Numbered from the stretch's first letter, positions 1 to 9,157 are shown. The stretch is DNA of 39,750 bases from Chloroflexota bacterium (GCA_011048615.1 DSDT01000368.1:1-39750), one strand, 5' to 3'. Notes: generated from the sequence alone by a model not told the origin. A program made the numbers and translations.

Positions 1-339
1 CAGCAAGGCAATCTGGAGGAAGCGGCCCACTGTTACGAAGAGGCCCTCGTCATCAGTCCCAAGAACTCGCAGGTGTGGCGGGCGCTGGGGGATACCTACA
101 TCGCGGCTCAAGAGTGGGCGGATGCCATCCGCGCGTTGACGCACACCTTGGAGTTGAAGCCGAATGTGAGTGACGCCTGGAACGTCCATCAAGTGATCGC
201 GCGGCTGTATAGTCAGATCGGTGATGCAGAGCAAGCGCTGTTCCACGCTCAAAGGGCTCTCGGGTTGGCGCCCGAAAACCAGCAAGAGATGCTTCAGGAC
301 TTGGTCGTCCAGATCGAGAGTCTGCGGGAGACGCCTTAG
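1..339 (+). CDS. TPR-repeat protein, C-terminal part (5' end outside window)
   Basis: Frame 1 is open from base 1 (QQGNLEEAAHCYEEALVISPKNSQVWRALGDTYIAAQEWADAIRAL...), TPR-like helical repeat pattern; stop at 337-339. Confidence 0.8.
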   Translation, partial: QQGNLEEAAHCYEEALVISPKNSQVWRALGDTYIAAQEWADAIRALTHTLELKPNVSDAWNVHQVIARLYSQIGDAEQALFHAQRALGLAPENQQEMLQDLVVQIESLRETP

Positions 340-342
340 GAT

Positions 343-1374
343 ATGACGACGTATTTGCTCATCTTTTCTGGCGCGCTGGTGCTGGCGATCGGCGCCACCC
401 CGGTGGCGCGCTGGCTGGCCCCCCGTGTGGGCGTGATGGATCAGCCCGAAGCCCGTAAAATCCACCTTCGCCCGGTCCCTCGGATGGGAGGGGTGGCGAT
501 TTACCTGACCGTCATCGCCGCCGCCGTCATCCTGGGTCGGACCTACAATTTCGTCCAGTTCGGGAGCATCTTGGTGGGCGCTACAGGGGTCTCCTTCATG
601 GGATTGATAGATGACCGCTGGGGGCTGCGTCCACTGGTCAAGCTGCTTGGCCAGACCCTCGCCGGGCTGCTGCTCTATGCCAGCGGCGTTTACGTCGGTG
701 TTTTCCGTCATCCCGTTCTTAACCTGGTCGTCACGGTATTGTGGGTCGGCTATATCACCAATGCCGTGAATTTCCTGGATAATATGGATGGTCTTGCTGG
801 CGGCGTGGCAGCCATTGCTGCCCTTTTTTTTGCCCTGATGTGTTCTTTCAGTGGACAGTACCTGGTAGGCTCACTCTCGGTGGCGGTGCTGGGGGCGTGT
901 CTGGGATTCTTGTTCTACAACTTGAATCCGGCCAACATCTTTATGGGGGATTCCGGTGCATTGTTCCTCGGCTTTACCCTGGCGGCCGTAGGTATCAAGC
1001 TCCGTTTCCCGGATAACGTCGATTTTGTCACCTGGATGGTGCCGGTGCTGGTGTTGGGCCTGCCCATCTTTGATACCACGCTGGTCATCATCTCTCGCTT
1101 GAAGCGGCGTCTCAATCCCGCCACGACGCCAGGTAAGGACCACATCTCCCACCGCCTGGTGGCGGCGGGAATGACGAAGCGGGAGGCCGTCCTATCGCTC
1201 TACGTCGTCGCCTTTCTCCTGGGCCTGGTGGCCATTTTCGTCACTCAGGCCTCTTTCGTGGAGGGGTACGTCGTCGGTGGGGCCGTCGCTCTGGTCGGCG
1301 TCTACGCGCTGTGGCGGGTGGAACGCCCCCCATTTTTCAATTCCTCATGCTCGAACGTATCACGTGACGAGTAA
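343..1374 (+). CDS. MraY/WecA-family undecaprenyl-phosphate sugar-1-phosphate transferase
   Basis: Polytopic protein with NAVNFLDNMDGLAGG and NPANIFMGDSGALFLGF motifs typical of the family. Confidence 0.9.
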   Translation: MTTYLLIFSGALVLAIGATPVARWLAPRVGVMDQPEARKIHLRPVPRMGGVAIYLTVIAAAVILGRTYNFVQFGSILVGATGVSFMGLIDDRWGLRPLVKLLGQTLAGLLLYASGVYVGVFRHPVLNLVVTVLWVGYITNAVNFLDNMDGLAGGVAAIAALFFALMCSFSGQYLVGSLSVAVLGACLGFLFYNLNPANIFMGDSGALFLGFTLAAVGIKLRFPDNVDFVTWMVPVLVLGLPIFDTTLVIISRLKRRLNPATTPGKDHISHRLVAAGMTKREAVLSLYVVAFLLGLVAIFVTQASFVEGYVVGGAVALVGVYALWRVERPPFFNSSCSNVSRDE

Positions 1375-1401
1375 TATCCAGATCGAAAGCGAGGCGTATC
1401 T

Positions 1402-2262
1402 ATGAAAGGCGTCATCACCATCGCGGGTTACGGCACGCGCTTCTTGCCGGCTTCCAAGGCGATCCCCAAGGAGATGTTCCCCATCGCCGGAATACCCTTG
1501 ATCCAGTACCACGTCGAAAGCCTGGTCGCGGCCGACATCACCGAGATCATTGTCGTCGTGCGCGCCGGCAGCGAGACGGTCCAACATCACTTTGCCCCGG
1601 TCGTGGACCTGGAGGAGCACCTGAAAAAGACGGGCAAACTGGAACTGTTGGAAGACGTGCGGCGTATCTCTGACATGGCTAACCTGATCTTTGTGCGGCA
1701 GCCCGAATCCCTCCCCTATGGAAACGGGGCCCCGGCTCTGGCTGCTCGTCCCTGGCTGACTCCCGGCGAGCCGTTCTACTACATGTTTGGCGATGACATC
1801 ATCATCGGTGACGTGCCGGTGCCCCGGCAGATGCGTGACGCCTTCGACCGTTACCAGCCGGCGGCTGTCCTCGCTACCCAGTCGGTTCCCGACGACGAGA
1901 CGCACCTGTACGGATGCATCGAGCTAAAGCCCGGTTCGGGGAACGAGATGGCCCGCATCATCGAAAAGCCCGCTCCTGGCACGGCGCCCTCTAACTGGGT
2001 GCAGATCGGCCATTTCGTCTTTACGTCCGAGTTGTTCGACGTGTTGACCGGATCGGAGACGGGGAAGGGGGGCGAGTTGTGGTTGACCGATGCGGTAGAT
2101 CGGTTGGCAGCCCGTTCTTCCGTCATCGTGCAGCCGATTGAGGGGGAGTGGATGGCGGCCGGGGATCCGCTTCGTCAGCTGAAGGCGAACATCGCCATGG
2201 CCCTGCGCCGCGACGATATGCGGGATGGTCTGAAGGATTATTTGCGCTCGTTGGAGTGGTAA
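1402..2262 (+). CDS. galU: UTP--glucose-1-phosphate uridylyltransferase
   Basis: GTRFLPASKAIPKEMFPI N-terminus, KPAPGTAPSNW..., GELWLTDAVDRL; GalU-like throughout. Confidence 0.88.
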   Translation: MKGVITIAGYGTRFLPASKAIPKEMFPIAGIPLIQYHVESLVAADITEIIVVVRAGSETVQHHFAPVVDLEEHLKKTGKLELLEDVRRISDMANLIFVRQPESLPYGNGAPALAARPWLTPGEPFYYMFGDDIIIGDVPVPRQMRDAFDRYQPAAVLATQSVPDDETHLYGCIELKPGSGNEMARIIEKPAPGTAPSNWVQIGHFVFTSELFDVLTGSETGKGGELWLTDAVDRLAARSSVIVQPIEGEWMAAGDPLRQLKANIAMALRRDDMRDGLKDYLRSLEW

Positions 2263-2267
2263 ATGAT

Positions 2268-3269
2268 ATGACGGTCCTGTTCGGCGTTTTTCTCGTCCTC
2301 GTCATCGGTATCCTGCCGATGACCGTTTACGCGCTTTTCCTGTGGTGGTTCGACCGTTACGAGAAAGAGCCGCTCGGCCTGCTGATCGCCGCCTTTCTGT
2401 GGGGGGCGGTTCCGGCCATCATTTTTTCCCTCGGCGTTGAACTTCTCCTGGACGTACCCATTTCCCAACTCGTTGATCCGATGGCGGCGGGACTCATCGG
2501 CTCGGCTGTCGTCGCTCCCATCGCCGAAGAGATTTTCAAGGGCGGAGCTTTGCTTCTGCTGCTGCTCTTTTTTCGCCACGAGCTAGACAGTCCTCTCGAT
2601 GGCATTATCTACGGCGGGTTGGTCGGATTCGGCTTTGCCGCCGTGGAGAACGTGTTCTATTTTGGCAGCACGTTCGCGGAATCCGGCCTGGGCGACGTCG
2701 CGTTGCTGGCGGTATTCCGAGCCTTTCTCTTTGGCCTCAACCACGCCCTGTTCACCGGCCTGACGGGGTTGGGGATGGCGCTGGCGCGGACCTCGCCCCA
2801 TTGGGGGCTGAAAATCGTCGCGCCTGTCGTCGGTTTGGCAGCGGGGATGAGCGCTCACGCGGTCCACAACGGCGGCGTGACGCTGGGCGCCGAGTGGTGC
2901 TGGCCCTGCGCGTTGGCCCTGGCCTCCGATTGGGGGGGCGTGCTGATTCTGCTGGTCGTCATCTCGTGGGCCACAGTGCGGGAACGGCAGTGGATCGCCG
3001 AGTTTCTGATCGACGAGGTAGAGCAGGGCACGCTGAGTCGGAGGGATTACGAGGTGGTGAGCTCCTACCTCGAGCGCGTGCGGGTGCGGGTCGAGACGTT
3101 GTTCAGAGGTGATTTGACGGGTTGGTGGAATCTGGGGCGCTACTTTCGGCTGACGACCAAGCTGGCCTTTGCAAAACATCGCTTGACCCAGTTCCCGGCT
3201 GAGGCGGACACACAGACTCGCATCCTCCAACTGCGGCAGCAGGTGCAAGAGTTGGGGCGCCGGTTGTAG
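2268..3269 (+). CDS. PrsW-family intramembrane metalloprotease
   Basis: ATG at 2268 just after the galU stop; WWFDRYEKEPLGLL, APIAEEIFKG, FGFAAVENVFYF and NHALFTGLTG motifs. Confidence 0.85.
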   Translation: MTVLFGVFLVLVIGILPMTVYALFLWWFDRYEKEPLGLLIAAFLWGAVPAIIFSLGVELLLDVPISQLVDPMAAGLIGSAVVAPIAEEIFKGGALLLLLLFFRHELDSPLDGIIYGGLVGFGFAAVENVFYFGSTFAESGLGDVALLAVFRAFLFGLNHALFTGLTGLGMALARTSPHWGLKIVAPVVGLAAGMSAHAVHNGGVTLGAEWCWPCALALASDWGGVLILLVVISWATVRERQWIAEFLIDEVEQGTLSRRDYEVVSSYLERVRVRVETLFRGDLTGWWNLGRYFRLTTKLAFAKHRLTQFPAEADTQTRILQLRQQVQELGRRL

Positions 3270-3274
3270 GGGGT

Positions 3275-3305
3275 AAAAACGGGCCGACGATCTGTATCGT
3301 CGGCC
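3275..3305 (-). terminator. Rho-independent terminator downstream of tRNA-Sec
   Basis: Perfect 10-bp hairpin GGCCGACGAT-ctgt-ATCGTCGGCC (3282-3305), followed on the minus strand by CG then TTTTT. Confidence 0.75.
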
Positions 3306-3317
3306 TCGTGATGATGT

Positions 3318-3416
3318 TGGCGGGAGTGGATGGGAGTCGAACCCACCGCGGCTCGCTCTGCGCGACCCGCCACCGGTTTTGAAGACCGGGGAAGCCACCG
3401 GGCCCCAACCACTCCC
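3318..3416 (-). tRNA. selC: tRNA-Sec (anticodon UCA)
   Basis: Reverse complement GGGAGTGGTTGGGGCCCGGTGGCTTCCCCGGTCTTCAAAACCGGTGGCGGGTCGCGCAGAGCGAGCCGCGGTGGGTTCGACTCCCATCCACTCCCGCCA. 8-bp acceptor stem GGGAGTGG/CCACTCCC, 5-bp T stem, CTTCAAA anticodon loop, long variable arm, encoded CCA. Confidence 0.95.
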
Positions 3417-3472
3417 CAGCAGCCGTAAGGATAACGCGGTTCGCGCAATTAGTCAAGTCTGGGCTGGGAGCT

Positions 3473-3940
3473 ATGTCGCTGTTGGTTGATGGGCACAATC
3501 TCGTGGGCAAACTGCCCAACTTGCACCTGGATGACCCCGACGACGAGGCCAAGCTGGTGCTCCGCCTGCGGTCCTACGCCGCTCGCACCGGCAGTCGGAT
3601 CACCGTGGTGTTCGACCGTGGAATGCCCGGAGGACGGTCGTGGAGTCTCTCGGGAGGAGGCGTGGACGCTATCTTTGCCCCCACCGGGCGAACTGCTGAC
3701 AGCGTGCTGTGTGAGCGCATTCGCCGCGCCCGGGACCCGCGCCGTTTGACGGTCGTCAGTTCCGACCACGAGGTCATCGAAGCGGCGCAGAGACGTGGCG
3801 CACGGGTGATGCGGTCGGAGGTGTTCGCGGAGCAGCTAGAGCCGCCGGTGGCGCCCCCGCCAGCGGTCGAGGAGGAACGGGAGGTGCAGCTCTCGACCGC
3901 AGAGATCGAAGAGTGGCTCGAGCTTTTCGGCGAGGGGTAG
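3473..3940 (+). CDS. NYN-domain (YacP-like) putative RNase
   Basis: MSLLVDGHNLVGKLP..., VVFDRGMPGG, TADSVLCERI, LTVVSSDHEV: NYN/PIN-like acidic motifs. Confidence 0.82.
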   Translation: MSLLVDGHNLVGKLPNLHLDDPDDEAKLVLRLRSYAARTGSRITVVFDRGMPGGRSWSLSGGGVDAIFAPTGRTADSVLCERIRRARDPRRLTVVSSDHEVIEAAQRRGARVMRSEVFAEQLEPPVAPPPAVEEEREVQLSTAEIEEWLELFGEG

Positions 3941-3959
3941 CGCGTTTATCCCTATGCAT

Positions 3960-4889
3960 TTATGGCGCGGGTGCCTCTCGCCACAGCCGGCAGAACGTGC
4001 ATAATCCCGGCGCGCTGGTCAGTTGGCCGCAGTTGGCACAAGGATGCAGCTCCACTTCCTCGGCCAGCTCGCGGAACAGCCCTTCCTTCCGCGCCCGCAG
4101 AAGGCCCAGATAGAACTGCATCTTGGTTCCGGGCGCTTCTTCCTCCATCTGGTTGAGGATGCCCTTGTGGCGGATGCTGGTCGCGCCCACGGCATAGGGG
4201 CACTCGTCGTAGATATAGTCAATGCCGGTGATGAGGGCGTAGGCGGCCGTCTCCCGCTCGTAGAAGCGGCAAAACGGCTTGACCTTGCGGGCCAGACCCT
4301 CACCCGAGGCCGGCAGCACCGGGGCCTGACGGGCGATGTATCCCGTTTGCCAGTGGAGCACGTTACCAAAGAGCACGGCTGCCTCGTCGTCCAGGTTGTG
4401 ACCGGTGGCGAGCACATCGTAGCCGCCGTCGCGGGTGATGCGGTTCATGGCGTGCCGTTTGATCAGGCCGCAGACCGAGCAGGGCTTGCCACGTCCGCGA
4501 CGGGTCCGCCGCGCCGCCTCTGGCAACGTCTCCCCATACTCGGCTTTGATGTCCACTATCGTGAAATGGGCGTTGGCCCGCGCGGCCGCAAACTGCTCGA
4601 CTTTGGCGCGCGAAGCGGCTGAATAGCCGACGCCGTCGTCAATGCCCAGATCAATGTACAGCCCATCGGCCCGATAGCCTAGTTGCAGCAGCACGTCCCA
4701 CAGAGCGAGGCTGTCTTTACCGCCAGAGACCGCCACCAGCACCCGGTCATCGGGAGTGAACATGTGATATTTTTCGATAGCGCGTGCGGTCTGCGCGACG
4801 AACCATTCCGGGTAGTGGACTTGGCAGAGCGCCAGCTTGTGTTGGCGCATGTTAAAGACGGCCGGCCGGCCGCACTTGCGACATTTCAT
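3960..4889 (-). CDS. ttuA: TtuA/Ncs6-like PP-loop tRNA 2-thiolation enzyme with N- and C-terminal zinc fingers
   Basis: SGGKDS PP-loop; CRKCG at N-terminus; PCSVCG and DECPYA cysteines; C-terminal CANC...CTFC; ATGHNLDDEA. Confidence 0.88.
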   Translation of the reverse strand: MKCRKCGRPAVFNMRQHKLALCQVHYPEWFVAQTARAIEKYHMFTPDDRVLVAVSGGKDSLALWDVLLQLGYRADGLYIDLGIDDGVGYSAASRAKVEQFAAARANAHFTIVDIKAEYGETLPEAARRTRRGRGKPCSVCGLIKRHAMNRITRDGGYDVLATGHNLDDEAAVLFGNVLHWQTGYIARQAPVLPASGEGLARKVKPFCRFYERETAAYALITGIDYIYDECPYAVGATSIRHKGILNQMEEEAPGTKMQFYLGLLRARKEGLFRELAEEVELHPCANCGQLTSAPGLCTFCRLWREAPAP

Positions 4890-4891
4890 CC

Positions 4892-5080
4892 CTATCCGCC
4901 CGAAATCACGGCGACGAGCTTGATCTCGTCGTTCTCATCCAGCAGTGTGTCCTCGGTCAGGAGCTTGCCGTCGCGCACGGCGAGCACCGTCTGCGGTAAC
5001 AGTCCCACCTCTTTGATGGCGTCCCGCACCCGCCAGCGCCCTTCCAATTCCCATTCCTGGTCGCGATAGGTGATTTTCAT
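4892..5080 (-). CDS. ttuB: Ubiquitin-like MoaD/ThiS-fold sulfur carrier, TtuB-like
   Basis: 62 aa, MKITYRDQEWELEGRWRVRDAIKEV...DENDEIKLVAVISGG with C-terminal GG; two bases upstream of the TtuA-like gene. Confidence 0.82.
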   Translation of the reverse strand: MKITYRDQEWELEGRWRVRDAIKEVGLLPQTVLAVRDGKLLTEDTLLDENDEIKLVAVISGG

Positions 5081-5102
5081 ACCAGTTTCTCAGGACACGG
5101 TG

Positions 5103-5399
5103 TTAGCACACGGGGCTTTCTGCTTCGGACGTTTGTGACATAAACCGGTCAACTTGTTGGCGTAGCCAAACATTGACTGGCGTTTGTGTGCTGACCCTGC
5201 GTTTCCGCGCCACTTGGGATAGATCTGCCATCAACTCTGGCTCGATTGTCACTGTCGTCCTCCGCGCCGATGGGTCAAAAACCATTTCGACTTTGTAGGT
5301 CTGATCATCATAGTCCGCAAGACTGTGACTGTCCCAAAAGTCGGCCATCTCTTCCAATCTACGCGAACCGGAAATGCTACTCACTCTATCTTTTGGCAT
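5103..5399 (-). CDS. CopG/BrnA-like antitoxin
   Basis: LEEMADFWDSHSLADY and VTIEPELMADLSQVARKRRVSTQTPVNVWLRQQVDRFM resemble CopG-type antitoxins; overlaps the end of the BrnT-like ORF. Confidence 0.65.
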   Translation of the reverse strand: MPKDRVSSISGSRRLEEMADFWDSHSLADYDDQTYKVEMVFDPSARRTTVTIEPELMADLSQVARKRRVSTQTPVNVWLRQQVDRFMSQTSEAESPVC

Positions 5400-5607
5400 A
5401 CAACCGTTGCTCCTTGCGATTCATATCTCGCCCGCTGATCATCAAGGCTTCGTGTGGACTCTTCAGAACGAAAAACACGATCAACCAGCGTCCTGTCATT
5501 GTCTGTCCATAGGCAGCATACAGATCCTCACCTTCCCGATGTCCTTTTTCCACAAATCGGATATGCGGCTGCTCGAACAAGATCTCGTCAATTTCCTCAA
5601 TGAGCAC
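5386..5607 (-). CDS. BrnT/RelE-fold-like toxin, start uncertain
   Basis: HREGEDLYAAYGQTMTGRWLIVFFVLK...ALMISGRDMNRKEQRLYAKR resembles the BrnT C-terminal half. The frame stays open a little upstream (RPEIEDKLFYKHN) to an in-frame TGA without ATG. Confidence 0.6.
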   Translation of the reverse strand: MLIEEIDEILFEQPHIRFVEKGHREGEDLYAAYGQTMTGRWLIVFFVLKSPHEALMISGRDMNRKEQRLYAKR

Positions 5608-5780
5608 GTTGTGTTTATAAAACAGCTTATCTTCAATTTCAGGTCGTCAAAGATGTGCTAGATTCTCCTCTCGATTCCTGGGTTGACATTTTGGCGGGAG
5701 CGTACTAACCTAGATTGGCATAGCCGGCTGATTATTGATAGATGGATTGTACACCAAAGTCGGCAGTAGACAAGTGCACC

Positions 5781-5813
5781 GGTGGGCGAGAAGAGTGTTT
5801 CTTCTCGCCCACC
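5781..5813 (-). terminator. Strong hairpin 3' of trpB2 (possible terminator, no clear U-tract)
   Basis: Perfect 14-bp stem GGTGGGCGAGAAGA-gtgtt-TCTTCTCGCCCACC, 25 nt past the trpB2 stop. Confidence 0.5.
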
Positions 5814-5837
5814 GATGGCTTGCGAGCGGATCACCCG

Positions 5838-7208
5838 TTATCCGTTCGGGATTTGGGGCAGTTCTACCAACGCCTGCTCAATCTTTTCTTGTTCAAGTTC
5901 ATAATCCGGCAGATCCTGGCGATGGAAGGCGTCGTAGGCTGCCAGATCCAATAGACCGTGGCCGCTGGCGTTGAAGAGAATGACCTTGGACTCGCCCGAC
6001 TCTTTGCAGGCCATCGCCTCGTCGTAGGCAGCCTGGATGGCGTGGGCCGTCTCCGGGGCCACGATAAAGCCCTCGGCCCGGGCAAAGCTCTCGGCGGCCT
6101 GGAGGATGATGTTCTGGTGGTAGGCCCGCGCCTCCGCCTGTCCCTGGTCCAACAGCGCGCAGATGCTGGGCGCCATGCCATGGTAGCGCAGTCCGCCCGC
6201 GTGAACGGGAGCGGGGATGAACCCGTGGCCCACGGTGTGCATCTTGGCGACGGGGCCGGTCTTGGCCGTGTCGCCCCAATCGTAGGCGTAGGTGCCCCGC
6301 GTCATGCTGGGGCAGGCGGTGGACTCGACAAAGATGGCGCGCAAGTTCGGTTGACTGCCGTTCAGCTTATCCTGCATAAAGGGAAAGATCAGGCCGGCAG
6401 CGTTGCTCCCGCCGCCCGCGCAGCCGATGACGATGTCGGGATAGTCGCCCGCCATCTCCATCTGTTTCTTGGCCTCCAACCCGATCACCGTCTGGTGCAG
6501 CAGCACAAAGTTGACCACGCTGCCCAGCGAATACTTGAATCCCTCGTGGGTCATCGCGTACTCCAGCGCCTCGCTGATGGCGATCCCCAGACTGCCTGTG
6601 GTCTCGGGGTCCTTTTCCAGGATCGCCCGCCCGGCGTTCGTCTCCGAGCTGGGACTGGGGACGACGCTGCCCCCCCAGGTCTCCATCATCACGCGGCGGT
6701 AGGGCTTTTGGTGGTAGCTGATGGTCACCATAAAGACCTTGCATTTCAATCCGAACAGATTGGCGGCAAAGCACAGGGCGCTGCCCCACTGCCCGGCGCC
6801 GGTCTCGGTGGCAAAGCCCTCCAGCTTTTCCTCCTTGGCATAGTAGGCCTGCGCGATGGCGGTGTTCGGCTTGTGGCTGCCGGGCGGGCTGACGCCCTCC
6901 CACTTGTAATAGATCCTGGCGGGGGTGTCCAGCGCCTTTTCCCACCGGGCGGCGCGGTATAGGGGGGCCGGTCGCCACATCTTGAGCACATCCTGCACCT
7001 CGTCCGGGATTTCGATGAATCGCTCTTTGCTGAACTCTTGTTTGATCAGCTCCATCGGAAAGACGGGCGGTGGCATGGGCGGGTCATCCATCACTTCCAG
7101 CGTCGCCGGATGCAAGTAAAACGGCGGCGGTTTCTTCATATCCGCCAGGATGTTGTACCAATAGGTGGGCATACCGTTTTCTTCTAGGACGTATTTGTAC
7201 TGGGTCAT
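5838..7208 (-). CDS. trpB2: TrpB2-type tryptophan synthase beta chain (PLP-dependent)
   Basis: EGVSPPGSHKPNTAIAQAYYAK, ETGAGQWGSALCFAAN, GCAGGGSNAAGL, NASGHGLLD motifs; N-terminal extension typical of TrpB2. Confidence 0.93.
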   Translation of the reverse strand: MTQYKYVLEENGMPTYWYNILADMKKPPPFYLHPATLEVMDDPPMPPPVFPMELIKQEFSKERFIEIPDEVQDVLKMWRPAPLYRAARWEKALDTPARIYYKWEGVSPPGSHKPNTAIAQAYYAKEEKLEGFATETGAGQWGSALCFAANLFGLKCKVFMVTISYHQKPYRRVMMETWGGSVVPSPSSETNAGRAILEKDPETTGSLGIAISEALEYAMTHEGFKYSLGSVVNFVLLHQTVIGLEAKKQMEMAGDYPDIVIGCAGGGSNAAGLIFPFMQDKLNGSQPNLRAIFVESTACPSMTRGTYAYDWGDTAKTGPVAKMHTVGHGFIPAPVHAGGLRYHGMAPSICALLDQGQAEARAYHQNIILQAAESFARAEGFIVAPETAHAIQAAYDEAMACKESGESKVILFNASGHGLLDLAAYDAFHRQDLPDYELEQEKIEQALVELPQIPNG

Positions 7209-7345
7209 TTTCGTTTTCTCCTTGAATGATGTGAATTTATTTCGAGGTTGCTATTACCAGATGGCAATATCCCTCTTTTATCTGCCTGTCTTCTGTTCTG
7301 CCTGGCTTCTTTCGATAACCTCCCTCCTTTTCTCAGGTCAGAGAC

Positions 7346-8062
7346 TCAGCTTTGTAGAAAGGCGCTCCGATCTGTCAAAAATTGTCTGTAAATCCTGTAA
7401 TGTGTGGTCTCCTCGTACCTCACTTCCTCGATGTGGGATGAGTCAAAGCTAAAGATCTGCGCTCCTGGACATGCCAACAAGATCGGAGAGTGGGTGGCGA
7501 TGATGAACTGGGCGTGTCCTTGCGCCTCCAACTGCTGCAATAGCTGCAGGAACTTGACCTGACTCGCAGGCGAGAGCGCAGCCTCGGGTTCGTCCAAAAT
7601 GTAGAGCCCTTTGACGTGGTACCGGCCGCTGAAATAGCTCAGGATGCCCTCGCCGTGCGACAACGTATTGAGGAGTTGGCCCCCGTGGTATTTCAGCCGC
7701 CCCGGATCGCAGAGCGCGACGTCGTCGAGAAAATCTGCCAGGTCGTAGAACGTCTCGGCCCTGAATAAGGACCCCGCCACGTGCCCATTGCTCCACGTCA
7801 CGGTGATATAGTCTTTCAAGCGATCTTCGTAGGGGTTGTGGTGGGCCACGTGCCGCTTGGGCTTGTCCCAGATGTGGATGCCGCACTTTCTGGTGATGGC
7901 TTCCAGCAGGGTTGATTTCCCCGATCCATTCTCACCGACGAAAAATACAACGCGCTTTCTGAACACCAACTCCGATGGCTCGCCAAGGATGGGGATGTTG
8001 AACGGATAACAGCGCTGGGTGGGATAGGTTTCGCTGTTGACTCTGACTTTTGTCAAGTACAT
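7346..8062 (-). CDS. AAA/ABC-type ATPase (RecF/SMC-like fold)
   Basis: Walker A GENGSGKST, signature LSHGEG, Walker B LYILDEPEAALS, H-loop ATHSP. Confidence 0.85.
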   Translation of the reverse strand: MYLTKVRVNSETYPTQRCYPFNIPILGEPSELVFRKRVVFFVGENGSGKSTLLEAITRKCGIHIWDKPKRHVAHHNPYEDRLKDYITVTWSNGHVAGSLFRAETFYDLADFLDDVALCDPGRLKYHGGQLLNTLSHGEGILSYFSGRYHVKGLYILDEPEAALSPASQVKFLQLLQQLEAQGHAQFIIATHSPILLACPGAQIFSFDSSHIEEVRYEETTHYRIYRQFLTDRSAFLQS

Positions 8063-8074
8063 CTCACGCCTCCA

Positions 8075-9127
8075 TCAGCAGTAGACCAGGCCCGGCGAGT
8101 ACGCGTTCTGCGCAGGCAGGCTAAAGTGGGTTTCTACCCTCATCAGGCCCATCGCTTTCCGCACCAGACGCATCGTCTCCTCCGCCTCGCGGCGCATACG
8201 CCGATTGCCGCTGTACAGGATTTCCTCGATCAATCCAGGCTGCGCTTCGTAGTGGGCGCGGCGCTCGCGCACGGGTTCGAGGAATGCGTTGATGGCGTGG
8301 GCCAACTTTTTCTTGACTTGCACGTCTCCCACCTTTCCCCGCCGGTATCGCGCTTTCAAGTCCTCCACCTCCGCACTGTCGGGATTGAAAGCGTCGTGGT
8401 AGATAAAGACCGGGTTGTCCTCGACCTGACCGGGAATGTCGGCGCGCACCCGCTGGGGGTCCGTGTACATGCCGCGCACCTTGCGCTCGACCGTCGCGGC
8501 ATCGTCGGTGAGATAGATGACGTTATCCAGCGATTTGCTGGCCTTGGCCTGCCCATCAGTGCCCACGAGCACATCGCCGATCAGCCCCTGGGGTTCGGGA
8601 AAGACCTGCCCATAGAGGCGGTTGAATCGCCGGGCAGCCTCGCGCGCGACTTCTACGTGGGCCTCGTTATCCTTGGCGACCGGCACCAGGTGTGCGCGGG
8701 GCAGCAGGATGTCGGCAGCCTGGAGCACGGGGTATCCCAACAGGCCAAAGGGCAACGTCTCCAGCCGGGCGTCGCGCGCCATCTCCTTGATGCTGGGGAC
8801 GCGCTCCAAGCGGGGCACGCTGATCAGCATCTCCAGGATCAGGTTGAGCTCGTAGGTGCCCGGAATGGCCGACTGGATAAAGATAGTGCTCTTGTCCGGA
8901 TCAATACCGAGCGACAGATAATCGAGCACGATCTGACGGGCGTTGTGGTGCGTTTCGAGAAGGTGCTCTTTCTCTGGCCTGGTGGTGAGCACGTGCAAAT
9001 CGGCGATGATGAAGAAGCATTCATATTCATCCTGTAATCGTACGCGGTTGGCCAGAGTCCCTACGTAATGGCCCAGGTGGAGTCTGCCTGTGGGCCGATC
9101 TCCGGTGAGAATACGTTTCTTTGCCAT
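8075..9127 (-). CDS. trpS: Tryptophanyl-tRNA synthetase
   Basis: MAKKRILTGDRPTGRLHLGHYVGTL (HIGH-like), KASKSLDN (KMSKS-like), YPVLQAADIL. Start at 9127, downstream of a T-box. Confidence 0.92.
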   Translation of the reverse strand: MAKKRILTGDRPTGRLHLGHYVGTLANRVRLQDEYECFFIIADLHVLTTRPEKEHLLETHHNARQIVLDYLSLGIDPDKSTIFIQSAIPGTYELNLILEMLISVPRLERVPSIKEMARDARLETLPFGLLGYPVLQAADILLPRAHLVPVAKDNEAHVEVAREAARRFNRLYGQVFPEPQGLIGDVLVGTDGQAKASKSLDNVIYLTDDAATVERKVRGMYTDPQRVRADIPGQVEDNPVFIYHDAFNPDSAEVEDLKARYRRGKVGDVQVKKKLAHAINAFLEPVRERRAHYEAQPGLIEEILYSGNRRMRREAEETMRLVRKAMGLMRVETHFSLPAQNAYSPGLVYC

Positions 9128-9157
9128 GCTAATACCTCCCTCGTTCAGAATCAAAAC

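Noticed and set aside
5735-5974. Plus-strand ORFs (79 aa and 70 aa) after the TA module
   Set aside because: They run through the trpB2 terminator hairpin and antisense into trpB2; no RBS or motif.
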